Part shown: positions 1-8,073 of the stretch, piece by piece | Position numbering within the stretch: the first letter of the stretch is position 1 | Layout: each line of letters begins with the position of its first letter | NCBI RefSeq assembly: GCF_040110915.1 | Contig: NZ_CP157793.1 | Location: forward strand, 3,174,939 to 3,238,938 | Origin: Stappia sp. | Lineage (GTDB): Bacteria > Pseudomonadota > Alphaproteobacteria > Rhizobiales > Stappiaceae | Length of the DNA stretch: 64,000 nucleotides | Direction: 5' to 3' | The notes under the pieces: generated by a model | What the model was told of the DNA's origin: nothing | The model's input: only the letters and a program-made list of their open reading frames with translations | Database searches by the model: none | Made by a program: the position numbers and the translations under genes

Positions 1-166
1 CTCCGCCGACGAGTTGGTCGCGGTCAACGAGGAGATCCGCTCGGAGGCGGAGGCCGCCGTCGAGCATGCGCTCAACGCGCCCTATCCGGACGCATCCGAG
101 GTCGACATGCATGTCTTCGCCGGCGTCGATCACGCCCTCGACTATCTCGCAGGAGCCCGCTCATGA
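1..166 (+). CDS. 2-oxoacid dehydrogenase E1 alpha subunit, C-terminal fragment
   Basis: Frame 2 is open from the left edge to a TGA at 164-166, giving about 54 residues that end in HALDYLAGARS. The stretch resembles the C-terminal tail of the thiamine-diphosphate E1 alpha chain (PdhA/AcoA type), but it is short and carries no catalytic motif. The assignment rests mainly on position: its stop overlaps the ATG (163) of the E1 beta gene, the usual alpha-beta arrangement. E1 alpha and beta form the decarboxylating component that transfers an acyl group to the lipoyl arm of E2. The start lies outside the window, so the gene is cut by the edge and not visibly broken. Confidence 0.75.
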   Translation, partial: SADELVAVNEEIRSEAEAAVEHALNAPYPDASEVDMHVFAGVDHALDYLAGARS

Positions 167-1161
167 GCCGCGAAATCACTCTGTCGAAGGCGGTCAACGA
201 GGCGATCGCCGAGGAAATGCGCCGCGACCCGACCGTCTTTCTGATCGGCGAGGATGTCGCCGAGGCCGGAACGCCCTTCAAGGTGCTGTCGGGTCTCGTG
301 GAGGAATTCGGCACCGAACGGGTGATCGACACGCCGATCTCGGAACCGGGCTTCATGGGGATCGCCGTCGGCGCGGCGATGACCGGCTCGCGCCCCATCG
401 TCGACCTGATGTTCGGCGACTTCCTCTATCTGGTGATGGACCAGCTCTGCAATCAGGCTGCCAAGACGCACTACATGTCCGGCGGCAAGCTGACCGTGCC
501 GCTGGTTCTGCGCACCAACCTCGGCGCCACGCGGCGCTCGGCCGCCCAGCATTCGCAAAGCCTTCAGGCGCTCGTCGCCCACATCCCGGGGCTGAAGGTC
601 GCCATGCCGTCCTCCGCCTATGAGGCCAAGGGTCTGATGAAGACCGCGATCCGCGACGACAACCCGGTCGTGATCTTCGAAGACAAGCTGATGTATCAGG
701 ACAAGGCCCATGTGCCGGAGGAGGAGTATCTGATCCCCTTCGGCCAGGCCAATGTGACGCGTTCGGGCCGCGACGTGACGCTGGTCGCCACCTCCTCCAT
801 GGTGCAGGTGGCGGAACAGGCCGCCGCGCTTCTGGAGCGCGACGGGATCGCTGCCGAAGTCATCGACCCGCGCACGCTCGTGCCCTTCGACGAGGAAACG
901 GTGCTCGACTCGGTGCGCAAGACGTCGCGGGCGATCGTCATCGACGAGGGGCACCAGAGCTACGGCGTCACCGCCGAAATCGCTTCGCGCATCAGTGAAA
1001 AGGCCTTCTACCATCTGGATGCGCCGGTGATCCGCATGGGCGCGATGGACGTGCCCGTCCCCTTCTCGCCGGCGCTGGAGGACCTGACGGTGCCGACCGC
1101 AGAGGCGGTCGCGGACAATGCGCGCAAGATCTGCCGCGGGGAGCTCGTCCATGCCGCATGA
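163..1161 (+). CDS. 2-oxoacid dehydrogenase E1 component, beta subunit
   Basis: The 332-residue protein is full length for the PdhB/AcoB family. The N-terminal half has the transketolase pyrimidine-binding fold (IGEDVAEAGTPFKVL, then the FGTERVIDTPISEPGF segment typical of E1 beta). The C-terminal half has the transketolase C domain (EVIDPRTLVPFDEETV). It pairs with E1 alpha to decarboxylate a 2-oxoacid such as pyruvate, or to cleave acetoin, and reductively acylates the E2 lipoyl group. The start overlaps the E1 alpha stop by 3 nt, and the 3' end overlaps the E2 lipoyl gene by 11 nt, so translation is probably coupled. Substrate choice between pyruvate, acetoin and a branched-chain acid cannot be read from the sequence. 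Confidence 0.93.
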   Translation: MSREITLSKAVNEAIAEEMRRDPTVFLIGEDVAEAGTPFKVLSGLVEEFGTERVIDTPISEPGFMGIAVGAAMTGSRPIVDLMFGDFLYLVMDQLCNQAAKTHYMSGGKLTVPLVLRTNLGATRRSAAQHSQSLQALVAHIPGLKVAMPSSAYEAKGLMKTAIRDDNPVVIFEDKLMYQDKAHVPEEEYLIPFGQANVTRSGRDVTLVATSSMVQVAEQAAALLERDGIAAEVIDPRTLVPFDEETVLDSVRKTSRAIVIDEGHQSYGVTAEIASRISEKAFYHLDAPVIRMGAMDVPVPFSPALEDLTVPTAEAVADNARKICRGELVHAA

Positions 1162-2521
1162 CGTGATCATGCCCGCCCTCGGCATGGCGCAGGACAGCGG
1201 CTTGATCGTCGCCTGGCTCAAGCAGCCGGGCGATGCGATCAAGCCGGGCGATGCGCTGATGGAGGTGGAGACCGACAAGGCCACCATGGAGGTGGAGGCC
1301 CAGGCGGAAGGCTATCTGACGAACGTGCGGGCGCAGGCCGGCGACAGCGTTCCGGTCGGCGACGTCGTCGCCCGGATTTCCGAAACGGCGGACGCCGACA
1401 CGGACGCGGCGGCCGAAGACACAGCCCCGGCCCCCGATGCCGTCGACGCACCGCAGGCGCCCCTCGCCCCCGAGGGCACGCCCATCATCATGCCGGCGCT
1501 CGGCATGGCGCAGGACAGCGCCGTGATCCTGACCTGGCAGAAGGCGCCGGGCGACAGGGTCGGCGCCGACGACATCCTGCTCGAGGTCGAGACGGACAAG
1601 AGCGCCATGGAGGTGCCGGCCGGCATCGAGGGCTATGTCGCCGGTCTCTTCGCGGAAGCCGGCGCCACCGTTCCCGTCGGCGAGGTGATCGCGCTCATTG
1701 CCGACACCATGCCCGAAACGCCGCTGACCGCCTGGCCGGGCGGCGATGCGAAGCCGGCACCGACCGCCGCGCCGCAAGCGCCCACGCCAGAGGATGCAGC
1801 ACAAAAGGCAGCCTCCGCCCCCGCGGCACCTGAGGCGACGGCGGCGCCCCCCCCCACGCCCGGCGGCAAGATCCTCGCCTCGCCCAAGGCCAGGCGCCTG
1901 GCCCGCGAACGCGGCCTCGATCTTGCGATGCTGGTGCGCGCCAAGGTGCCGCAGCCATTCCATGTCGCCGATCTGACGACGCTCGAAGCCCTTCCCGCGT
2001 CGACTCCGGAAGCGAGCGCCGCGACCGCCGGCACCGGCGGGGCCACGCGCCGCATCGAGGCGCGCGTCCCGGCCGCCAACCTCGACGCGCTGCTGGCCTG
2101 GCTGGCCGAGGAGACCGGCGCGCCACCGCGCCGCACGGCCGTGCTGGCCGCCTTCGCCGCCGCCGCGCTGCGCGCCGCGACCGATGCCGCGCCGGCGCCT
2201 GCGGCCATCACCGTGGAGACGTCGTCCCGCGCCGGTACCACGCTCTACGCCGATCCGGATCGCGCCGGTCTGGGCGCCTGCGAACCGGCGGGCGAGGACG
2301 CGCCCGCGCCGGATGTGATCCTGCGCGATCTCACCGGCACGCCGGTCACCGCGCTGAGCCTCGGCGGCGAGGCCGCCCCGGTGCTGACGCTCACCCGAGA
2401 CGGCGAGGCGCTCACCGTTACCTGCGAATGCGGCGCCGCGCAGCTGTCCGCGCAAGAGGCGCTTGCGCTTACCAGCGGCTTCGCCGAGCGCCTCGGCGAT
2501 CCGCTCCGCCATCTTCTTTGA
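1151..2521 (+). CDS. Di-lipoyl E2-like protein with a degenerate catalytic domain
   Basis: The start at ATG 1151 puts a lipoyl domain (HDVIMPALGMAQDSG) at residue 2; a longer upstream reading lacks homology. Two lipoyl domains follow each other (lysines in ETDKATME near residue 43 and ETDKSAME near residue 150), linked by Ala/Pro-rich hinges. A peripheral-subunit-binding segment (KILASPKARRLARERG) comes next. The last ~170 residues look like the start of an E2 acyltransferase domain but lack the DHRxxxG active-site motif. The protein can carry the swinging arm but probably cannot catalyse acyl transfer itself. A separate catalytic E2 gene lies two genes downstream (3997-4902). It overlaps the E1 beta 3' end and belongs to the same operon. 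Confidence 0.88.
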   Translation: MPHDVIMPALGMAQDSGLIVAWLKQPGDAIKPGDALMEVETDKATMEVEAQAEGYLTNVRAQAGDSVPVGDVVARISETADADTDAAAEDTAPAPDAVDAPQAPLAPEGTPIIMPALGMAQDSAVILTWQKAPGDRVGADDILLEVETDKSAMEVPAGIEGYVAGLFAEAGATVPVGEVIALIADTMPETPLTAWPGGDAKPAPTAAPQAPTPEDAAQKAASAPAAPEATAAPPPTPGGKILASPKARRLARERGLDLAMLVRAKVPQPFHVADLTTLEALPASTPEASAATAGTGGATRRIEARVPAANLDALLAWLAEETGAPPRRTAVLAAFAAAALRAATDAAPAPAAITVETSSRAGTTLYADPDRAGLGACEPAGEDAPAPDVILRDLTGTPVTALSLGGEAAPVLTLTRDGEALTVTCECGAAQLSAQEALALTSGFAERLGDPLRHLL

Positions 2522-2540
2522 AACCCGAAAGGCTTTCCCC

Positions 2541-3986
2541 ATGGATCTTGCCGTTCAGCAGTACACCGACCTCTACATCGGCGGCGACTGGCGCCCCGGG
2601 ACCTCGGGCGAACGCTTCGACGTGGTGAACCCGGCGACCGAGGAGGTGCTGGCCTCCGTCGCCTCCGCCGATCCCGCCGATGCCGATGCGGCGCTCGACG
2701 CGGCCGAGGCGGCCTTCGCCGACTGGGCCGCGCGCACCCCGCGCCAGCGCTCGGAGGTGCTGCGCAAGGCCTTCGAGCTGATGACCGCGCGGCTCGACGA
2801 CTTCGCCCGCATGATCACGCTGGAAAACGGCAAGGCCGGAAACGACGCGCGCGGCGAGGCCGCCTATGCGGCGGAATTCTTCCGCTGGTTCGCCGAGGAA
2901 GCCGTGCGCGCCGACGGGATGGTGGCCCATGCGCCGGCGTCGGGCGCGCGCATCCTGGTGCAGCACAAGCCGGCCGGGATCGCCGTTCTCGTCACGCCGT
3001 GGAACTATCCCGCCGCCATGGGCACCCGCAAGATCGCCCCGGCGCTCGCCGCCGGCTGCCCGGTGATCATCAAGCCCGCCGGGGAAACCCCGCTCACCAT
3101 GCTGGCGCTGATGCCCCTGCTGGAAGAGGCGGGCGTGCCGAAGGGGCTGATCAACGTCTTGCCGACGAAGCACTCGGGCCAGCTCGTCGATCATCTGCTG
3201 CACGACCCGCGCGTGCGGGTGGTCTCCTTCACCGGCTCCACCGGCGTGGGGCGCAAGCTGCTGCGCTCGGCCGCCGACCAGGTGCTGAAGCCGGCCATGG
3301 AGCTAGGCGGCAACGCGCCCTTGATCGTCTTCGACGACGCCGATCTCGACACGGCGGTGGAAGGCGCGATGCTCGCCAAGATGCGCAATCTCGGCGAGGC
3401 CTGCACCGCCGCCAACCGCTTCTACGTGCACGAAAAGGTGGCCGACGCCTTCGCCGAAAAATTCACCGCCGCCATGGGCCGGCTGAAACTCGGCAACGGG
3501 CTCGATCCGGATGTGGACGTCGGTCCGCTGGTCAACCGCGACACGCAGCAAAAGGTCGCGCAGTTCGTGCAGGACGCGGTGGACAAGGGCGCCAGGATCA
3601 CCCTCGGCGGCACGGTGCCCGACGGCAAGGGCTTCTTCTATCCCCCGACCGTGATGACGCATGTGCCCGAAACGGCCGACTGCGTGCACGACGAGATCTT
3701 CGGCCCCGTGGCGGCGCTTCAGACGTTTTCCGACACCGACGACGTGATCCGCCGGGCCAATGCGACGGAATACGGCCTCGTCGCCTATGTGTTCACGCAG
3801 GACATGAAACGCGGCCTGCAGGTCTGCGAGCGCCTCGACTATGGCATGGTCGGGCTCAATCGCGGGCTGGTCTCCGATCCGGCCGCGCCCTTCGGCGGCA
3901 CCAAACAGTCGGGCCTCGGCCGCGAGGGCGGGCACGAGGGCATGCTCGAATTCATGGAAAGCCAGTACATCTCGACCAGCTGGTGA
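2541..3986 (+). CDS. NAD(P)-dependent aldehyde dehydrogenase, succinate-semialdehyde type
   Basis: The start at ATG 2541 is 19 nt after the E2 stop and has a GAAAGG element in front; it gives 481 residues, the usual length for the GabD-like ALDH family. Visible landmarks are the cofactor-domain motif VTPWNYPAAMGTRKIAPALA, the FTGSTGVGR loop, the general-base glutamate in MELGGNAPL, and the catalytic cysteine in GEACTAANRFYV (about residue 288). It oxidises an aldehyde to the acid in the cytoplasm. Its place between the two halves of a split E2 suggests that it supplies or removes an aldehyde related to the 2-oxoacid pathway. The exact aldehyde is not deducible. Confidence 0.92.
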   Translation: MDLAVQQYTDLYIGGDWRPGTSGERFDVVNPATEEVLASVASADPADADAALDAAEAAFADWAARTPRQRSEVLRKAFELMTARLDDFARMITLENGKAGNDARGEAAYAAEFFRWFAEEAVRADGMVAHAPASGARILVQHKPAGIAVLVTPWNYPAAMGTRKIAPALAAGCPVIIKPAGETPLTMLALMPLLEEAGVPKGLINVLPTKHSGQLVDHLLHDPRVRVVSFTGSTGVGRKLLRSAADQVLKPAMELGGNAPLIVFDDADLDTAVEGAMLAKMRNLGEACTAANRFYVHEKVADAFAEKFTAAMGRLKLGNGLDPDVDVGPLVNRDTQQKVAQFVQDAVDKGARITLGGTVPDGKGFFYPPTVMTHVPETADCVHDEIFGPVAALQTFSDTDDVIRRANATEYGLVAYVFTQDMKRGLQVCERLDYGMVGLNRGLVSDPAAPFGGTKQSGLGREGGHEGMLEFMESQYISTSW

Positions 3987-3996
3987 GGAGGACGTC

Positions 3997-4902
3997 ATGA
4001 GCTACATCGCCGCGCCCTCCGTGCGCGCCTATGCCGGGCGCAAGGGCGTCGATCTCGACGCGCTCGCCGCCGCCTCGGGCCGCGAAACCCTCGCCCGGGA
4101 GGACGTCGACCGGCATCTGTCCGGCGAGACCGCCCCCGCAAGCCACCCCGCGCCGCAGGCCGGCGATGGCCGCCGCTACTGGGACGTCGACCACGCCGTG
4201 CACGGGCCGGTCACCGAAGAGTCGCTGAGCCGCATGGCGCGGGTCGCGGCCGACAATCTCGCCGCCGCCAACGCGCATATCCCGCAGGTGACGCATCACG
4301 ACCGGGCGGATATCCGCAGGGTCGAGGCCTTTCGCGCCAGCCTCAGGCAGGAAGCGGGCGAACGCGGCATCAAGCTGACGACACTCGCCTTTCACGTGAA
4401 GGCGCTGGCCGCCTGCCTGAAGGCGTTTCCAAGGTTCAACGCCTCGCTCAGCCCGGACGGGGAGACGCTGCACCTCAAGTCCTATGTCCATATCGGGATC
4501 GCCGTGGACACGCCCGCCGGCCTGATGGTGCCGGTGGTGCGCGACGCGGACACCAAGGGTCTGTGGCGGATCGCCTCCGACATCGCCGATCTCGCGGGGC
4601 GCGCGCAGGCGCGCAAGATCCGGCCCGAGGAGATGGGCGGGGCCTCCATGTCGATCTCCAATCTCGGCGGCATCGGCGGCACGGGGTTCACGCCCATCGT
4701 CAACCCGCCGGAGGTGGCGATCCTCGGCCTCACCCGCACCGAGCAGGTGCCGGTGTGGGAGAACGACGCCTTCGTGCCCGTGCCGATGGTGCCGCTCGAT
4801 CTCTCCTACGACCACCGGGTGATCAACGGCGCGGACGCCGCCCGCTTTCTCGGCCATTACGCCCGCCTGCTGGCCGACCCGCGCCGGCTGCTCATCGGCT
4901 GA
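3997..4902 (+). CDS. 2-oxoacid dehydrogenase E2 catalytic subunit without a lipoyl domain
   Basis: The start at ATG 3997 follows a GAGGAG Shine-Dalgarno, giving 301 residues. The N-terminus is a peripheral-subunit-binding domain (SVRAYAGRKGVDLDALAAAS); a linker and a full acyltransferase domain follow. The active-site motif is intact near the end (LSYDHRVINGADAARFL), as is the SISNLGGIGGTGFTPI segment. No lipoyl domain is present, so acyl groups must be delivered by the di-lipoyl protein encoded at 1151-2521. It would form the E2 core that transfers the acyl group to CoA. It is co-operonic with the ALDH upstream (10-nt gap) and the SDR downstream. Confidence 0.9.
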   Translation: MSYIAAPSVRAYAGRKGVDLDALAAASGRETLAREDVDRHLSGETAPASHPAPQAGDGRRYWDVDHAVHGPVTEESLSRMARVAADNLAAANAHIPQVTHHDRADIRRVEAFRASLRQEAGERGIKLTTLAFHVKALAACLKAFPRFNASLSPDGETLHLKSYVHIGIAVDTPAGLMVPVVRDADTKGLWRIASDIADLAGRAQARKIRPEEMGGASMSISNLGGIGGTGFTPIVNPPEVAILGLTRTEQVPVWENDAFVPVPMVPLDLSYDHRVINGADAARFLGHYARLLADPRRLLIG

Positions 4903-4924
4903 GGCAAACGGGAGACACCCCCCC

Positions 4925-5689
4925 ATGGCGGTCACCATCGATCTCACCGGCAAGACCGCGCTTGTGACGGGCGCAAGCCGCGGCATCGGGGCCGCCATCG
5001 CCGCGACGCTGGCCGAGGCCGGCGCCGACGTCATCGGGGTGGGCACCACGATCGAGGCACAGGCGGAGGACCTGCGCCGGCGCATCGCACTTGGCGGCGG
5101 GCGCTTCACCGCGAGGACCTGCGATCTTTCGGACCGCGAGGCGCTGGCGCATCTCGTGAGGGACTTGGAGGGGCGGGACGCGCCGGTCGACATCCTCGTC
5201 AACAACGCCGGCATCATCCGCCGCACACCGGCCGCCGAACACCCGACGGACGACTGGGACGCGGTGATGGCCGTCAATCTCGACGCGGCCTTCCTTCTCA
5301 CGCGCGATCTAGGGCGCGGCATGGTGGCGCGCGGTCACGGCAAGATCGTCAATGTCGCCTCGGTGCTGGCGTTCCAGGGCGGCATCCAGGTGCCCGGGTA
5401 TGCGGCGGCCAAGGGTGCCATCGTCCAGCTCACCCGCGCCTTCGCCAACGAATGGGCCGCCCATGGCGTGAACGTCAACGCCGTCGCGCCCGGCTATGTC
5501 GCCACGGACAACACCGCCGCCCTGCGCGACGACCCGGCGCGCACCGCCGGGCTGATGGCCCGCGTTCCCGCCGGGCGCTGGGGCACGCCGGAGGATATCG
5601 CGGCCCCCGTGGCCTTTCTCGCCAGCGATCTCGCCGGCTTCCTGCACGGCGCGGTCGTGCCCGTCGACGGCGGCTGGCTGGCGCGATAG
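4925..5689 (+). CDS. SDR-family oxidoreductase
   Basis: This 254-residue classical short-chain dehydrogenase has the nucleotide-binding motif TGASRGIGAAIAA, the NNAG motif (ILVNNAGIIRR), a catalytic serine (NVASVLAF) and YxxxK (GYAAAKGAIVQ). The ADGG-like C-terminal signature appears as VPVDGGWLAR. The overall pattern is close to 2-deoxy-D-gluconate 3-dehydrogenase (KduD) proteins, but this group is broad and the substrate is uncertain. It is the last gene of the dehydrogenase operon, 22 nt after the E2 catalytic gene, and it converges on a LysR gene 28 bp further on. It probably interconverts a hydroxy and a keto compound feeding the 2-oxoacid complex. Confidence 0.9.
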   Translation: MAVTIDLTGKTALVTGASRGIGAAIAATLAEAGADVIGVGTTIEAQAEDLRRRIALGGGRFTARTCDLSDREALAHLVRDLEGRDAPVDILVNNAGIIRRTPAAEHPTDDWDAVMAVNLDAAFLLTRDLGRGMVARGHGKIVNVASVLAFQGGIQVPGYAAAKGAIVQLTRAFANEWAAHGVNVNAVAPGYVATDNTAALRDDPARTAGLMARVPAGRWGTPEDIAAPVAFLASDLAGFLHGAVVPVDGGWLAR

Positions 5690-5717
5690 GCGAGCCGGGC
5701 CGACCGCATCTGGCGTA

Positions 5718-6629
5718 TCAGCGCGCGGTCAGATCGTCGCCCAGATGCATGAACTCCCGGAAGGCGGTGACGGCGGCGTTCTGCTCCACATTCGCCGCCC
5801 AGGCGAGACCGACGTCCATCGTGGGCACGCGGTCGGCGAGTTGCTTGACCTCCACCCGCCGCCCGTCGAGCGACCACGGCCGGTAGACCATGTCCGACAG
5901 GATCGTCACCCCCATGCCGTTCGCCACCATCGAGCGCACCGCCTCCACCGAGGAGGTGCGAAACACGGTGCGCGGGCGGTAGCTCGTGCGGTTCCAGTAG
6001 CGCTGCGCGGTGTTCGAGGCCTCGTCGACGGTCAGCATGATGTAGGGCTCCTTGGCGACATCCGCGAGCCCGATGCGCGGGCGCTCCAGCAGCGGATGCT
6101 GCGCCGACAGCCACAGCCGACGCCGCGACTGCAGCAGCGTCTCATAGGTCAGCCCCTCCTGATTGTAGATGTTCGACACCAGCATCACGGCGAGGTCGAA
6201 GGAGCCGGACACCAGCCCCTCCTCGATCACGCCGCGCGGCGCCTCGGTGAGGCGCAGGTCGACGTCGGGAAAGGCCCGGGCGAAGCGCTCGACATGCGGC
6301 GGCAGGAAATAGCCGGCGACCGTGTAGCTCATCGCCAGCCGCAGCACGCCCCGGACATTGTCGCGCAGCCGCCGGGGGGAGCGCACCGCCTCGTCGACGG
6401 CGGCCAGCACCCGCCGGGCATGGTCGAGAAAGATCCCGCCCTCGAAGGTCAGCGCCACCCCGCCCGCGTGCCGGTTGAGCAGCGTCGCGCCGACGATCTC
6501 CTCAAGATGCTTGACCGCCGTCGTCACCGCCGATTGCGACACGTTCAGTTCCATCGCCGCGCGGCTGATCTGGCCCGTGTTGGCGACAGCAATGAAGTAG
6601 CGCATCTGTCGAATGGTCGGCTCATTCAT
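5718..6629 (-). CDS. LysR-family transcriptional regulator
   Basis: This 303-residue protein has the LysR N-terminal winged helix (RYFIAVANTGQISRAAMELN, then SQSAVTTAVKHLEEIVG) and a periplasmic-binding-protein-like effector domain. It is transcribed away from the TorT-like/ABC/oxoprolinase operon, with a 333-bp AT-rich gap between them. By the usual LysR arrangement it probably controls that operon and itself. It converges on the SDR gene on its other side. The inducer is unknown; a compound brought in by the neighbouring transporter is the natural guess. Confidence 0.92.
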   Translation of the reverse strand: MNEPTIRQMRYFIAVANTGQISRAAMELNVSQSAVTTAVKHLEEIVGATLLNRHAGGVALTFEGGIFLDHARRVLAAVDEAVRSPRRLRDNVRGVLRLAMSYTVAGYFLPPHVERFARAFPDVDLRLTEAPRGVIEEGLVSGSFDLAVMLVSNIYNQEGLTYETLLQSRRRLWLSAQHPLLERPRIGLADVAKEPYIMLTVDEASNTAQRYWNRTSYRPRTVFRTSSVEAVRSMVANGMGVTILSDMVYRPWSLDGRRVEVKQLADRVPTMDVGLAWAANVEQNAAVTAFREFMHLGDDLTAR

Positions 6630-6962
6630 TTTCGCGATTCCGATTATATCGCTTCCAGAGAAACATCATTCGTAAAACGACCGAGGGTGATGGCCGTCTT
6701 TTGATGTTGCGCACCCGACCCGTTCCGAAAATCGTATATAATACAATTCTCTGGACGCTCGCCCCTTCGCCTGCGCCGGGAGCTGACACCGGAACGGGCA
6801 CTGCCCACCCATCGGGCATCTCGTTCTGATTTTCAGAAAACGTATCTCGTATATTCGTATTTTACAATTCTTCCCCCGCGTTTTTTCATCTCGGAACCGC
6901 CCGTCGAGAGGCGGGCAGGACAATGGACGCACACCGTCCCCAGCCATTCCAGAGGGCCTGAG
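6630..6962. promoter_or_regulatory. Divergent control region between LysR and the TorT-like operon
   Basis: This 333-bp stretch has no gene and is clearly more AT-rich than its surroundings. It contains a short palindrome GTAT-ATA-ATAC at 6734-6744 inside a TATAAT-like string (6737-6742), without a good -35 box at normal spacing. It also holds three near-tandem half-sites, CGTATCT, CGTATATT and CGTATTTT, at about 6841-6862. Both blocks end in ACAATTCT. These look like operator half-sites for the adjacent LysR protein, which is an inference. A GAGGG ribosome-binding element precedes the ATG at 6963. Confidence 0.5.
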
Positions 6963-8036
6963 ATGACGCATCTGTTCAAAACCGTGACATCGTCGGCGGC
7001 GCTTGCGCTCGCCCTGACCGCCGGCGCCGCCGCCGACGACTGGTTCCCCTATCCCGTCGAGGTGTGGGACCCGCCGTTCAATATGGAAAGCCCGCGCAGT
7101 TCCAAGGACTACACCCCGCTCGAGGCCGCCGCGCAGAAGTGGGACATCTGCGTCTCCTTCCCGCACATGAAGGACGCCTACTGGCTCGGCGTGAACTACG
7201 GCGTCGTCGAGGAGGCCCGCCGTCTCGGCGTGACGCTCAACGTGGTCGAGGCCGGCGGCTACACCGAACTGAGCACCCAGATCTCCCAGATCGAGGATTG
7301 CGTGTCGGCCGGCGCCGACGCGGTGATCATCGGCGCCATTTCCTTCGACGGGCTCAACAACCTCGTCGGCGAGGTCCGCGCCAAGGACATTCCCGTGATC
7401 GACGTCATCAACGGCATGTCGTCGCCGGAGCTTTCGGCGAAGTCGCTGGTCTCCTTCGGCGAAATGGGCGCCAAGGCCGGCGCCTTCCTGGCCGAGCTGC
7501 ATCCCGCCGGCGGCGATCCGGCGCGGGTCGCCTGGTTCCCCGGACCGGCGGGCGCGGGCTGGGTGGAAGCCGGCAACGCCGGGTTCCAGGGCGCCATCGA
7601 GGGCAGCGCCATCGACCTCGTCGACACCAAATACGGCGACACCGGCAAGGAAGCCCAGGCCAAGCTCGTGGAAGACACGCTCGAGGCCTATCCCGATCTC
7701 GACTACATCGTCGGCACGGCGGTGACGGCGGAAGCGGCGGTGCCGATCCTGCGCGCGCGCGGGCTGACCGACAGCGTCAAGGTCGTCTCCTACTACTACA
7801 CGCCGGGCGTCGACCGGGGCATCGCCCGCGGCCAGATCCTTGCCGCGCCGACCGACTCCACCGTCATCCAGGGCCGGATCGCCGTCGATCAGGCGGTGCG
7901 CATTCTCGAGGGCAAGGACTACGACAAGCACGTCGGCCCGGCGCTCTACGTCGTGACGCAGGAAAACCACGGCGAGTTCGACCCCGCCTCGACACTCGCG
8001 CCGAACGGCTTCCGCCCGGTGTTCTCGGTCGAATGA
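6963..8036 (+). CDS. TorT-like periplasmic binding protein of an ABC transporter
   Basis: This 357-residue periplasmic-binding-protein fold has a signal peptide (hydrophobic core ALALALTAGAAA, mature end near DDWFPYPV). The family resemblance to the TMAO-sensor partner TorT is clear from several blocks: MKDAYWLGVNYGVVEEARR, VEAGGYTELSTQISQIEDC, and the tail PNGFRPVF. Here no TorS/TorR genes are near. The gene is instead followed 37 bp later by a ribose-type ATPase and permease, so the protein more probably delivers a solute for uptake than senses it. The ligand is unknown; TMAO-like or cyclic nitrogen compounds fit both the family and the oxoprolinase genes downstream. Confidence 0.85.
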   Translation: MTHLFKTVTSSAALALALTAGAAADDWFPYPVEVWDPPFNMESPRSSKDYTPLEAAAQKWDICVSFPHMKDAYWLGVNYGVVEEARRLGVTLNVVEAGGYTELSTQISQIEDCVSAGADAVIIGAISFDGLNNLVGEVRAKDIPVIDVINGMSSPELSAKSLVSFGEMGAKAGAFLAELHPAGGDPARVAWFPGPAGAGWVEAGNAGFQGAIEGSAIDLVDTKYGDTGKEAQAKLVEDTLEAYPDLDYIVGTAVTAEAAVPILRARGLTDSVKVVSYYYTPGVDRGIARGQILAAPTDSTVIQGRIAVDQAVRILEGKDYDKHVGPALYVVTQENHGEFDPASTLAPNGFRPVFSVE

Positions 8037-8073
8037 TCGTGCGCCTGCGCAACGCGAACGCGGGGAGCCGGTC

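Noticed and set aside
1118..1150. Extended N-terminus for the di-lipoyl protein
   Set aside because: The added residues precede the first strand of the lipoyl domain and have no homology; ATG 1151 is the better start.
6728..6750. A strong promoter at the TATAAT-like string before the TorT-like gene
   Set aside because: No -35 element at 16-18 bp spacing on either strand; kept only as a possible operator region.
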